DNA from: Methylomicrobium sp051061015
Lineage (GTDB): Bacteria > Pseudomonadota > Gammaproteobacteria > Methylococcales > Methylomonadaceae
DNA length: 64,000 nucleotides
Direction: 5' to 3'
NCBI GenBank assembly: GCA_051061015.1
Contig: JBPFEG010000056.1
Span: forward strand, 62,001-126,000
Of the stretch, positions 17,367 through 26,245 are shown one piece after another. Position 1 is the stretch's first letter; every line of letters starts with the position of its first letter. The notes beneath the pieces were generated by a model. It ran no database searches. It was not told the DNA's origin and worked only from the letters and a program-made list of their open reading frames with translations. A program made the translations under genes and the position numbers.

Positions 17367-17727
17367 TTTTTATCCTAATTTAAGGCGCTAATTTATTACT
17401 ATAAATATAAAATAATTTCAACAACCAGCCCTGATCCGGTCATGGCTCTTTTGTCGGTTTTGTCGGTAGGAGGTGGCGACCTACCCCCATATACGCTACC
17501 AAAAATAACTTAGCAAAGTCCGTTAAATGACCTGGACGAAAACCTGCCACTAACTACAGTTCCCGTTATTCCGGGATTATTAATCACCAAACGCGGCGAC
17601 TGTCTGTAGGAAATTTTACTCATATTGTTTTCTATTATTTATTTGCAGGTACACTGGTAAAAATAGGGGTGAAATTGATGACTTTCACATACGGCTTTAT
17701 AACCCAAGCATGATCGGAGGTATGTTT
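17367..17727. other. Intergenic region, 361 bp
   Basis: AT-rich DNA between the exonuclease pseudogene and the divergent holin-like gene. It must hold both promoters. I see no convincing ORF, RNA gene or repeat. Confidence 0.5.
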
Positions 17728-18063
17728 ATGACCGCATTCCTGATACACCTGATTGTGACAGCAGGCTTGCTGCTGCTTGTAGCCAACCTTGTCCGCGGCG
17801 TGCAAGTGGAAGGTTGGGGCTCCGCGCTGATCGGCGCGCTTGTTCTCGGTCTCGTGAATGCCGTCGTGCGACCGATTATGGTTCTGCTCACGTTGCCTTT
17901 TACGATTCTCACCTTCGGGCTTTTCCTGCTGGTAGTCAATGCGCTGATGCTTTGGCTGGTTGCCGCGCTCGTCTCGGGCATTCGTATTCAGAGCTTTGGG
18001 GCCGCCTTGATCGGGAGCCTCGTGCTTTCACTGCTCAATATGGGAATTGAGCTAATCATGTAG
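17728..18063 (+). CDS. Phage holin family / YvlD-type small membrane protein
   Basis: 111 residues from the ATG at 17728, chosen because GGAGG sits seven bases before it; two earlier in-frame ATGs lack that spacing. Four membrane helices are visible (LIHLIVTAGLLLLVANL, ALIGALVLGLVNAVV, TLPFTILTFGLFLLVVNALML, ALIGSLVLSLLNMG). The NAVVRPIMVLLTLPFTILTFGLF core is typical of the PF04020 'phage holin family IV'. These are chromosomal proteins of unknown role; the holin name does not imply a prophage. Confidence 0.9.
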   Translation: MTAFLIHLIVTAGLLLLVANLVRGVQVEGWGSALIGALVLGLVNAVVRPIMVLLTLPFTILTFGLFLLVVNALMLWLVAALVSGIRIQSFGAALIGSLVLSLLNMGIELIM

Positions 18064-18084
18064 CTTTGGTAAAAGGCACATCCC

Positions 18085-18391
18085 ATGGTCGAGCCTATGG
18101 CCTTGTCCGATTTTTTTATCAGTTTTTTTCAGCGGCGCTCTGATCATTTTGGTCGCTGCGGTTTATGCGGCGCTGTTCGCCTGGGAAAAATTGCGCGGCG
18201 ACGCATTGTTGCACTATGATTCCTAACTGGCTTATGGACTATTGCTGGCTTGCGTCATGGTATTCGCAAAAGCGCTGCATCTTGAAGGCCATTGGAGAAT
18301 CCTGACCGTTCTGATGGTTATCGGCTATTGGTGGATGCCGCGTTTGATATGGCGCTTATGCACGGCAACACACGCGCATGAGCAGACCTGA
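18085..18391 (+). pseudogene. Broken small membrane-protein gene
   Basis: After MALSDFFIS the frame must shift within a T-run (about 18111-18128) to continue as SGALIILVAAVYAALFAWEKL. A TAA then interrupts it near 18222, after which LAYGLLLACVMVFAKALHLEG and IGYWWMPRLIWRL read on to a stop at 18391. The parts look like one three-helix membrane protein with a frameshift and a stop. Its family is not recognised. Confidence 0.6.
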
Positions 18392-18519
18392 AGCTGTCTT
18401 GAACAGGGCGCCCTGAATCGGCCGCCCCAACTTTCCGGCTCCCGTACGCCGCACGGGAACCGGATAAAATCGCAGAAAACCCGGCGCTATACCGGGCCGT
18501 CGTCAGGTTGATAATTTAT

Positions 18520-18939
18520 TCAATCCCACCCCACAGGTTGATACCCGCGTTCCTGAAGACATTGGTTTACGTAGTTCTCGAAAGCGGGGCTTCGTTCTGT
18601 CCTGTTGCCAAACAGCCAGTACAACAGCGAGGCAAATGCACCACTGGCCGCCCCAATCGCCGACCCGGAGCCCGCCGCCCCCACAATCGCACCGCCAACA
18701 GCGCCCGATGCAGCGCCGATAGCCGCCCCTCCGACTGTCCTGGCAGCTCCTTGTCCCACGTTACTGCCTGAGGAATCGGCGCCGGCTACTTCTGCAAGTC
18801 GCATGCAGTTATCGATATCACGTTCAGCAGCCTTTGTTCCAGCCGTTTTGAAATGCTCATTCGGATAAAGAACCGGTCGAGTCGAAGCGCAGCCCTCCAT
18901 TATAAAGACAATGACAAATATCCAAAAAACCTTAAACAT
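18520..18939 (-). CDS. Glycine-zipper lipoprotein
   Basis: 139 residues. The signal MFKVFWIFVIVFIMEGCAST ends in a lipobox with the acylated Cys at 17. A glycine-zipper stretch (TVGGAAIGAASGAVGGAIVGAAG) spans about 68-100, followed by a short C-terminal domain with NYVNQCLQERGYQPVGW. AAGGAG precedes the ATG. It is probably an outer-membrane-anchored protein; the exact function is unknown. Confidence 0.85.
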   Translation of the reverse strand: MFKVFWIFVIVFIMEGCASTRPVLYPNEHFKTAGTKAAERDIDNCMRLAEVAGADSSGSNVGQGAARTVGGAAIGAASGAVGGAIVGAAGSGSAIGAASGAFASLLYWLFGNRTERSPAFENYVNQCLQERGYQPVGWD

Positions 18940-19134
18940 GGGAATCTCCTTTGGAAGATAATGGCGTGTAGGTTTGTGTATCGGGGTTTTGCATGGCTAT
19001 TTCGCAAGGGAAAATGATATTCTTGCCCCATTTTCCCGTCATCATCGATTAAACTACGACTCAGCCGCACAGAGGGTGGTTCCACATCACTCGGTGCGAT
19101 AAATTTTCATCAACCCCAAAATGCCAAAAGAAAA

Positions 19135-19896
19135 ATGGGAACAGCCATACAGCTACCGATTATCGTTAAACGGCCATTCCGGATCATCGCCCACCGGGGC
19201 GCGTCTGCCTATGCTCCCGAAAATACGGGAAGCGCATTCAAATTAGCGATCGCTATGGGCATCAGGGAGATCGAACTAGATGTTCAACTGTCGAGCGATA
19301 ATGAAGTAGTGATATGCCATGACTTATCGCTGGAACGTTACGGCCACTCCGGTTATGTCGAAGGGATGTACTGGCCACAGTTATCCCGTCTCGACATGGG
19401 CTCCTGGTTCTCGCCCTATCTGTTTCATGACGAAAAACTGCTAAGGCTTCAGGACCTGTTTGAGGCATATGGTGCGGAGATTACCTACCATATCGAGCTA
19501 AAAGGCACAGCCCGGCTGCTTCCCCAACAACTTTGCCGCCTGATCGATGATTTTGCTTTACGCGACCATATCATCGTAACGAGTTTCTCCTATGAGGCCT
19601 TGAAACAGGTCAGCACTCTTGCGCCTTCTTTGCGATTGGGCTGGCTGGTACAGAATATCGATGAGGATGTGCTATCCAAAACCGGGCAGCTTGAATTATT
19701 TCAACTCTGTCCCCGCGCAGACCTGCTCACCGAACAAATGGTCCGTTTTGCCCATTCCGTCGTGCCTGAAATCAGAGCCTGGGGAATCAACGGCGAGCGC
19801 GAAGAGGTGTTGGCATTGATACAAAAAACCATTGCCACCGGTTGCGATGGCGTGACTGTCAATTGGCCTGACTGGATTTCTTATTCTGAGAAATAG
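19135..19896 (+). CDS. Glycerophosphodiester phosphodiesterase
   Basis: 253 residues of the GDPD TIM-barrel family. Catalytic signature: H20-R21 (AHRGASAYAPENT), E47/D49 (REIELDVQLSSD) and H62-D63 (VICHDLSLERYG). A HIELKG strand near 122 completes the metal site. No signal peptide is visible, so it is a cytoplasmic UgpQ-like enzyme that hydrolyses glycerophosphodiesters to glycerol-3-phosphate and alcohol. The ribosome binding site is weak (AAAAGAAAA). Confidence 0.93.
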   Translation: MGTAIQLPIIVKRPFRIIAHRGASAYAPENTGSAFKLAIAMGIREIELDVQLSSDNEVVICHDLSLERYGHSGYVEGMYWPQLSRLDMGSWFSPYLFHDEKLLRLQDLFEAYGAEITYHIELKGTARLLPQQLCRLIDDFALRDHIIVTSFSYEALKQVSTLAPSLRLGWLVQNIDEDVLSKTGQLELFQLCPRADLLTEQMVRFAHSVVPEIRAWGINGEREEVLALIQKTIATGCDGVTVNWPDWISYSEK

Positions 19897-19926
19897 CGGC
19901 CTGGCAGAACTACAGGGCGTTCTCAA

Positions 19927-20238
19927 TTAGGGTTTAACCACAAGTTCCCGCACTTTGTATTCGTAATAGGTAGACGGGGCAATCGGCAGTTGCGGGCAAA
20001 CCGACTCGACCTCGTGTGCTATCTGCTGCGCGTCTATAAAGGCCGCCATAACTTCGGTCGGCGGCCCCCTGTTTCGCCTGGGCGACAAAAGCCGCGGCTT
20101 AGCGCAATAGATCACTTGTGCCCCATGGGTATTGGCCCGTTTAAGCTCCCGATTCTCGTGTTCAAGCTCCTTCAGCCGATCCTGGTCAGCACTTGGGGTT
20201 CCGCTGCGTTTCCCCTGATTTTTTTTATTTTGACTCAC
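19927..20238 (-). pseudogene. IS3-family transposase remnant
   Basis: The N-terminal part (RLKELEHENRELKRAN) is the end of an IS3-type OrfA leucine zipper. The C-terminal part (AAFIDAQQIAHEVESVCPQLPIAPSTYYEYKVREL) is the start of OrfB. The middle is out of frame: another frame gives AAAFVAQAKQGAADR, the expected OrfA end. No catalytic DDE region or terminal repeats are present, so this is a dead fragment. Confidence 0.82.
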
Positions 20239-20298
20239 CCAACGCCGTAGGGTTTCCGCTGTACAGATTGCAGACCATGGCGATGAATACTGACCTTA

Positions 20299-20680
20299 TT
20301 GATCAAATATCAAGTGGACCAACGCTCCCGTTCTTATCGGGTATATCTCTTTGATGTGTTCATACTCCATCCTCTAAAAAATGGAGTCTCCGGGGCAAAC
20401 CCGGGGCGGTTCATGACAGTCATGAACAATTCTGGGTGGCAAAAAGCACGTAAGCGTGCCGGATTGCCTTGTCAGAATTCATGATCTAAAGCATACGTTC
20501 GGAAGACGATTAAGAGCTGCAAACGTATCATTCGAGGATAGGCAAGATTTATTGGGACACAAATCGAGCAGGATCATGGACCATTATTCGTCTGCAGAAC
20601 TGGAAAATCTAATTGCGGCGGCCGAAAAAGTCTGCGTAAAGGGTCATGCAAAACTCACGCAACGAAATCGTATGGCATAA
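20299..20680 (+). pseudogene. Tyrosine recombinase C-terminal remnant, frameshifted
   Basis: One frame carries FMTVMNNSGWQKARKRAGLP. The next frame, from about 20462, continues VRIHDLKHTFGRRLRAANVSFEDRQDLLGH and MDHYSSAELENLI. This matches the catalytic half of a phage integrase (HDLKHTFGRRL with the H-x-x-R-type box, then LGH and a Tyr motif). The N-terminal half and first Arg box are missing. It abuts the leftmost tRNA-Thr repeat and may be the trace of an older island. Confidence 0.8.
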
Positions 20681-20716
20681 AAAAGGGAATCAAGACGTTG
20701 AATGTCATTGATTCCC
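20679..20716 (-). terminator. Terminator at the left tRNA-Thr 3' copy
   Basis: GGGAATCAA (20685-20693) pairs perfectly with TTGATTCCC (20708-20716). On the minus strand a run of six T follows. It sits where the tRNA-Thr terminator would be and differs in stem sequence from those at 44542 and 54663. Confidence 0.85.
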
Positions 20717-20772
20717 TTGTTTTATCTGGAGCTGGCGATGGGACTCGAACCCGCGACCGGCTGATTACAAAT
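20714..20772 (-). repeat. attachment-site repeat 1 (tRNA-Thr 3' end), left border of island 2
   Basis: 59 bp identical to 44570-44628 and 54690-54748. It contains the last 46 bases of tRNA-Thr up to the anticodon loop plus the start of its terminator. Beyond 20774 it departs from the tRNA sequence, so this is not a working tRNA. Confidence 0.95.
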
Positions 20773-20891
20773 CACACATTTTCTATTCCTATCCATTCCC
20801 ATTCAATCTCACCTTTTACTATTTTTTATATAAATATCATATATATAAACAAATATTGATTCCTTTTCCTCCCTGTGTTTTACTATATCTC

Positions 20892-20916
20892 ATGGTGACT
20901 TATTGGTGACTCAAAA
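20892..20916. repeat. Island 2 arm-type repeat, left
   Basis: A 25-bp segment with two GGTGACT boxes (GGTGACTTATTGGTGACTC core), identical to 44516-44540. It lies about 120 bp inside att repeat 1 and just before the integrase start, the position expected of integrase arm sites. Confidence 0.85.
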
Positions 20917-20951
20917 AGTAAATTAATTCACTAGGCTAAATGAAGGGAATT

Positions 20952-22151
20952 ATGGATACCGAGAAAAAGAAACTTACGAAAAAAATTGTAGATGAAGCAA
21001 CCTATGTTGGAGATGCACACAGGGGCGAGCGACACGTTATTTGGGATACGGAATTATCCGGCTTTGGCCTTCGAGTTTACCCTACCGGTAAGAAAGCTTT
21101 CATTTTGAGCTATCGCCATAATGGGCGAAAGCGACTCATTACGCTTGGACAATATGGCTCAATTACACCAGATCAAGCGCGCATCGAGGCCAAAAAGCAT
21201 CATGTTGAGATTATTCAAGGTAGAGATCCACTGGAAGAACGTCAAAAGGCACGGTCCGGCGACACCATCAAAGATCTGTGTGTAGCCTATATCGAACGAC
21301 ATGCCAGCAAAAAAAAATCCGCAAAAGATGATATTCGTAGAATTGAAAGACACATCGTACCAGCCTGGGGATCGTTAAAAGCCAATGCGATCAAAAGAGC
21401 CGATGTAGCCGCCCTGCATTCTAAGATCGGCAAAAATAACGGTCAATATGAAGCCAACCGAGTTCTTGCTCTCATCTCAAAAATGTTCTCATTGGCTGAG
21501 TTATGGGGCATTGTAGATGAAGGACATTCAAATCCGGCTCGCGGTGTCGAAAAATTCAAGGAAGAGAAACGCGACCGCTACGTTACGCCGGAAGAAATGC
21601 CCAAACTGATCAAAGCCATACAGAACGAACGGAATGAATTTGCTCGTTATGGAATTTGGCTCTATTTGCTGACCGGATTACGTAAGGAAGAATTATTACA
21701 AGCGCAATGGGACGATATTGATTATGGCCGTAACGAAATCAAGATCAAAGAAACCAAAAAAGGCAATAAGCACTATGTGCCCTTGTCGGCGTTCGCTCGC
21801 GAACTTTTAGATAATATAACAAGAATTGAGGGAAATCCTTTCATCATAGTCGGTAAAAATCCAGGTGCGCATTTGGTTAACATCGATAAGCCTTGGCAAC
21901 GGGTTAGGAAAGCCGCAGGGATCGAAGACGTTCGGATCCATGACTTGAGGAGAACAGTCGGCAGTTGGCTAGCTCAGGCTGGCAATAGCCTACATTTGAT
22001 CGGACGGGTTTTGAATCACTCGAATACTTCAACGACCGCAATTTATGCGCGATTTGGACAAGATAGCGTAAGGGAGGCTCTTGATCGTCATGGGGAACAA
22101 ATTTTAGCAACAGCTGGAGTGACACAAAACTCTGAAATTATTTCTATCTAA
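20952..22151 (+). CDS. Tyrosine integrase of island 2
   Basis: 399 residues from the ATG at 20952, which an AAGGGA precedes; the ATG at 20940 adds four residues. It has a DUF4102 arm-binding domain (GFGLRVYPTGKKAFILSYR, ITLGQYG), a SAM-like core-binding domain, and a catalytic domain with TGLRKEELLQAQW, HDLRRTVGSWLAQAG, LNHSNTSTT and the nucleophile in AIYARF. It probably recombines the 59-bp tRNA-Thr att sites. About 40% of residues appear shared with the island 3 integrase by eye, so the two are relatives, not copies. Confidence 0.95.
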   Translation: MDTEKKKLTKKIVDEATYVGDAHRGERHVIWDTELSGFGLRVYPTGKKAFILSYRHNGRKRLITLGQYGSITPDQARIEAKKHHVEIIQGRDPLEERQKARSGDTIKDLCVAYIERHASKKKSAKDDIRRIERHIVPAWGSLKANAIKRADVAALHSKIGKNNGQYEANRVLALISKMFSLAELWGIVDEGHSNPARGVEKFKEEKRDRYVTPEEMPKLIKAIQNERNEFARYGIWLYLLTGLRKEELLQAQWDDIDYGRNEIKIKETKKGNKHYVPLSAFARELLDNITRIEGNPFIIVGKNPGAHLVNIDKPWQRVRKAAGIEDVRIHDLRRTVGSWLAQAGNSLHLIGRVLNHSNTSTTAIYARFGQDSVREALDRHGEQILATAGVTQNSEIISI

Positions 22152-22194
22152 CCTGAGTTCGGGATATACCCTCCCTTATGTCTGAGACAACAGA

Positions 22195-22810
22195 TTAACT
22201 TGAGGTGAAAGTGGGTTTATCATGGCACGGGTAATAAGCGATGATACCAGCCATCAGATTAACCTGGAAAACCTGGAAGTTGGAAACGGAGCGGAGGCGG
22301 GTATGCTTGATTCGACAACAGATTTTTCCATGCGTCGAAGACAGCTTAGATCAGCGCCCGTCGGCGCAGGATGGCTTCTTCGTAGTCGGCGCGAGGCACG
22401 GGCTTCATGTTCTTCCTGAGCTGGATGATGAGTTAGATCCCTTGCCTGGCCAGAGTCTCGATCAATCCTTTACCAAAATGGCCTTTGTCGGCGAATATTT
22501 GGTTGAGGATTCCTTCGCATAACTCAGGGATGGGCTGCCGATCATCGATGTTGCCGGACGTCAGTTTGAAACAGATCAGTTCGCCTTTCGAGTGGATGTT
22601 CGCATGCAGCTTGAAGCCATAGAACCAGCCCATCGAAGCCTCACCGCACGGTGAGTCCTTTGAAGACCTTATAACGCGGAGAGCGTTTGTTATCGCAGAT
22701 AACCAAGGCTGTGGCATCGGTAATGCCCCCGTCGTATTCACCCTTGAGCAAAGCGGCCAGAGGCAGTGAGCGACAGAGCTGGAGTTCCTGCAACGGTAGT
22801 AACTTACATA
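22195..22810 (-). pseudogene. Decayed IS982-family transposase
   Basis: Pieces of one IS982-type transposase appear in three frames. First LKGEYDGGITDATALVICDNKRS and YKVFKGL, then a shift to SMGWFYGFKLHANIHSKGE, TSGNIDDRQPIPELC and FADKGHFGKGLIE, then a shift to LRKNMKPVPRADYEEAILRRRALI with an in-frame stop, and the tail NLMAGIIAYYP. Frameshifts, the stop and a missing N-terminus make it inactive. Terminal repeats were not found. Confidence 0.85.
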
Positions 22811-23135
22811 TCGAAAGTAGATCTGACACTGACGGTCTTAGTTCGGCCATTTCCGATCTCTCGTCTCCTCAACGAGCAGGTCAATGTAACGACCACTTCA
22901 TTGCGCGATACATGCCTAAGAGAGTCGAGTTTAGGTCGCCAGTTCCTCGACCAAAGCTGACTGTAACTGTGCAACCAACGAAGAGGCGACTCTGACTGTC
23001 TGGTCCCGAAGTCATCGACCTTGAACTCCTTCCCCGGAACTGCCGCCTGGTTACTCTCCGACGCCGCCGACAAGCGAACCTTGATTCCAATTTTTACTGC
23101 CCGTCGGCGCGCAGGAATTGATCTGAGACCAAAAG
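22811..23135. other. Non-coding stretch, 325 bp
   Basis: No supported gene. Minus-strand open frames here have biased, arginine/serine-rich composition and no start with a ribosome binding site. It may be the remains of sequence flanking the dead IS982 copy. Confidence 0.4.
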
Positions 23136-23975
23136 CTAATCAAATCCTCCATCGCAGAACCATTCGCTCTGCACGAATGCTTCAAAGGTCACTGTCCGCC
23201 AACCGTTGAGCCGGGCTTGCCGGCAGCTATTTGCGCGGTCTTTCATCTCACGCCGAACAAGCTCGCTTCCGCCTAATTCGTGAATCGATCGCAGCTGGTG
23301 GCGAATGTTCAAAAGCTCATCGGCCGCTTCAGCTGCATACAAGGTCCCAAGGTTTAGCACCCGGAAGTGCAACGCCACGCGGGATGCCAAGACGTCATCC
23401 CAATGATCAGGGGCTTCTACATAAAACCGGAGTGCGGCCGGGCTTCCCTCAATAACTTCGGCATACAACCACCGATCTTCTTGAATATTGTCGTAATAAG
23501 GGTGGAGAGTTTCCTCACTCGCATTCGTGGGAACGCTCGCCAGCTTGGATTTATTGCAATCAGTGCATGCGGGCACTAGGTTCAACGGGACGACAGCAAG
23601 GGCTGGATAGTGCGTTTTTGGCAAGTGATGATCCAACGTCGACACTGTGCGTTGGCCACACAAGGGACACTTACCTTGGGGTGCGGAATTTATGAGTTCG
23701 TCGTACGCCCCTCGGCCCGGCGCGCCCTTTTTGGCCATCCTTTGTTTATAGACAGCTTCCATCTCCGCCTTCGTCACGATGCCGCCGACGACATCGTGTT
23801 TTACGATTCGATAAAGGCGATTCGTCGATGAGAGGTTATCGAACTCCTCAGACGCCGTAACAACGTGGTCGGTGACAGAGACCAACCGTTGTTTTAGGTT
23901 CTGATCGCGAATACGGCTGATGCAGGTCTCGAACACATCTCTAGCGACAAGGTTGGGCCGGTTCATCTTGATCAT
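23136..23975 (-). CDS. HNH endonuclease, PtuB-like (Septu-like system)
   Basis: 279 residues. The HNH/zinc site is CPLC (C103, C106), STLDHHLPKTHYP (D115, H116, H117), VPLNLVPACTDCNKSK (N132, C137, C140), all intact. The ATG overlaps the stop of the ATPase gene (ATGA), so the two are translationally coupled. Septu systems pair an ATPase (PtuA) with an HNH nuclease (PtuB) that degrades DNA or blocks phage. Gene order and domain content fit Septu, but which subtype cannot be judged without a search. Confidence 0.82.
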   Translation of the reverse strand: MIKMNRPNLVARDVFETCISRIRDQNLKQRLVSVTDHVVTASEEFDNLSSTNRLYRIVKHDVVGGIVTKAEMEAVYKQRMAKKGAPGRGAYDELINSAPQGKCPLCGQRTVSTLDHHLPKTHYPALAVVPLNLVPACTDCNKSKLASVPTNASEETLHPYYDNIQEDRWLYAEVIEGSPAALRFYVEAPDHWDDVLASRVALHFRVLNLGTLYAAEAADELLNIRHQLRSIHELGGSELVRREMKDRANSCRQARLNGWRTVTFEAFVQSEWFCDGGFD

Positions 23976-25525
23976 GCGCCTGTTCCACGGTTTTCGCGGT
24001 TTGCAATCAACGCACGAACAATCGCCCGCGCCTCCCCGCCCAGCTCGCTATTGAACTTCTCCAGCACAGCTTGGAAGTTGTCGTCTTCGTCAATAGCTTC
24101 GCGGAGCAGATGATGGAAACCAGCGTGGGTCACTTCAAGCCCGAATACTTCTCTCGTCAAGACGCCAACGTTCTCACCGAACGTCTCGATTTCCGGACGT
24201 TCGACCTGAACGCTTCTACCGCTTCGCCTTACTTTCCACGCACAACTGGATGGTACCTCCTGCAGAACAACGGGTGAATGCGTGGCAATGATCGCAACAC
24301 CGTTGCGATTGATGAGTAAGTCAGACAAAGCTCGGACGAATGCCGACAACAATGGTGGATGAAGATGCGCTTCCGGCTCGTCAAGTAACACCAACGTCCG
24401 TTCTTCTACAGTCTCAACGAGCTTGGTTATCGTCAACAACACGATCTTATGTCCGGAACTCAGGTCCCCGAACAGCTTCTTGGCCATTGTCTTGAGCTCC
24501 TCGTCATCGTGCGCTTCATCGGCAAGCAACGCGACATCGGCGGCGCGGAAGATCGGATCTGCCTCGAGCATCTTCAATGCGCGACGCCATCGCACAAGGC
24601 GTGCCCCTTGGCTGCAGATGAGCACGCTCGCCCCAAAATCTATGGACAGGCGGACAGGGGACTTCGGCGCAAGTGGCTTTCCTTCTTGCGTCGTCCCTGC
24701 TCGTTTCAACCCGATATATGCGCATGGCAAGCCTTCCGACTTGTTGCGCCGATTGGGAAGCGGCTCGAAGGGATCAAATGCGCTGAAAGTCACCGAAACC
24801 AGGTTTGCGAAGAGGTCGCCATCCTCATCTCCTACTGCCTCGAATGCCCCGACCTCGTCCCGGTTCGGCCTTTTATCGACAAGCGAACGGGACATGTTGT
24901 TGAGAAGATGGGTTTTGCCCACGCCATTGCGCCCGATCAGGACATGGATGTTTGTTGGTGGCATGGACTCGGGTTCAACGACGAAGGACAGCTTGACCGG
25001 ATCTGACTTAGAGCGACTGGACTTGGGCGTGGTGTAGGTGAACTTGTACCTCGACAGGCGCACCCCGCCTTTCGCCAGTCGCGAGAACTGCCCTTGTACT
25101 GTCGCGCGTGTTACCGAGCGGAGCAGAGACACGCCGGTGACTTTCTCGTCGAGAGCGCGTATAAATCGATCCTGATCGAGCGCCAGGTCACGCAGATCAC
25201 GCAGAATCCGGTCGCGCAGTTCTGGCCCCAACTCGTTGAGTTTATCGTAGTAGCTATCGTCTTGCCCCAGCGAAAAGAACTCCTCTCCGAGTTCGTCGAA
25301 TTCCTCTGGAATGCTCGGCCGTCGCTGGCCAACTTTCATCCCTAGCTGACCGATCTTCACTTCACCAGCACGGAATTCTTCCCCATGCTGATCGAAGACG
25401 ATGAGCACGTACATCGTGTTGTAGGTGAACCAGTCATCCCAATTGTCCGTCAACAAATAAGCCTTGGACCGCGCTCCGGCCGGCACGCGCCTACCGTGTG
25501 GCAATACCGTAAAGAATTTTGACAT
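23972..25525 (-). CDS. AAA family ATPase, PtuA-like (Septu-like system)
   Basis: 517 residues. Walker A GRNGVGKT is at 198-205, Walker B is TLVLLDEPEAHLHP near 395-408, and an H-loop follows (VAIIATHSPVVLQEVP), as in the OLD/SMC-like defence ATPases. The first 190 residues are a separate N-terminal region (KAYLLTDNWDDWFTYNTMY, EEFDELGEEFFSLGQDDSYY) of unknown fold. A GAGG lies about 8 bp before the ATG. It is probably the sensing or assembly subunit for the downstream HNH nuclease. Confidence 0.84.
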   Translation of the reverse strand: MSKFFTVLPHGRRVPAGARSKAYLLTDNWDDWFTYNTMYVLIVFDQHGEEFRAGEVKIGQLGMKVGQRRPSIPEEFDELGEEFFSLGQDDSYYDKLNELGPELRDRILRDLRDLALDQDRFIRALDEKVTGVSLLRSVTRATVQGQFSRLAKGGVRLSRYKFTYTTPKSSRSKSDPVKLSFVVEPESMPPTNIHVLIGRNGVGKTHLLNNMSRSLVDKRPNRDEVGAFEAVGDEDGDLFANLVSVTFSAFDPFEPLPNRRNKSEGLPCAYIGLKRAGTTQEGKPLAPKSPVRLSIDFGASVLICSQGARLVRWRRALKMLEADPIFRAADVALLADEAHDDEELKTMAKKLFGDLSSGHKIVLLTITKLVETVEERTLVLLDEPEAHLHPPLLSAFVRALSDLLINRNGVAIIATHSPVVLQEVPSSCAWKVRRSGRSVQVERPEIETFGENVGVLTREVFGLEVTHAGFHHLLREAIDEDDNFQAVLEKFNSELGGEARAIVRALIANRENRGTGA

Positions 25526-26245
25526 CTGCGTACCTCCTCATTGCACTGTCAGGTGCAAAAGAACAAACTTTGAATTTATGTAACCAATAGCATAATCGGA
25601 ACATAGAATAGCCGGGAATAGCCAACTCATGGCCCGATCGCGAGGTCTGTAGTCACAGACGAGCTGGCAGCAAACGGGCTTAACCAATGACGGCTCGAGA
25701 GGGTAAGCGCTCCGGCATTCCATCTTCGGATCGGCGTTTCGCATGAACACTTTTACTGCACTTCGATGGGCAGATGTCCACAGGCGAGCATCGGAACATC
25801 CGGTATCGACTAAGGGCAAGGGTCCACGCACCGTCTGATATGTAAAGCGGAAAGTTACGAGGAACCGGTCATGGCCGGGAGTGTCAGTTCGAGTATCTCG
25901 GAAGCGGACAGTCCAAAACAGCGTTGTTCGGGACCGCGGTCTCCGTCCGCTCAGGTCGAGAAGTGTTCAGTTTAATCGCGGCTACGCAGGCTGCAATTTT
26001 GCATTAACCAATATGCTAACTCGCAGCCATAATTTATTCGGGTAGTCCAGGTGCAATCTGCCATCGTGTCAAGCACGTCAAATACCTTTGGCAAATCTTC
26101 GATTTACGCTGCTCAGGTTTCTCAAGCAGTTTAGGTTACTCTCAGAAAACGCTATCTATCGGAGCACCATCCGTCCACCATCCTCGAAGTTAGCAGCCAA
26201 AAAGCTGGAAACAATGAACTGATTTTTTTGGCCTAGTCCAGATAT
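25526..26245. other. Intergenic region, 720 bp
   Basis: No gene is supported. A 97-residue minus-strand frame (25538-25831) has no ribosome binding site and atypical composition. The segment should contain the promoter of the Septu-like operon and the end of the STAND operon. It separates two defence modules that read in the same direction. Confidence 0.5.

Noticed and set aside
17728..18063. Prophage lysis gene
   Set aside because: The family named 'phage holin' is a common chromosomal membrane protein and no phage genes are nearby.
20727..20772. Possible tRNA gene at the left att copy
   Set aside because: Only the 3' part of tRNA-Thr is present; the D-arm and 5' acceptor strand are missing. 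The same holds at 44583-44628.
22804..23090. Two overlapping minus-strand frames beside the IS982 remnant
   Set aside because: Biased Ser/Arg composition, no start signal, next to decayed DNA.
25538..25831. 97-codon minus-strand frame before the ATPase gene
   Set aside because: No ribosome binding site, odd composition and no recognisable domain.
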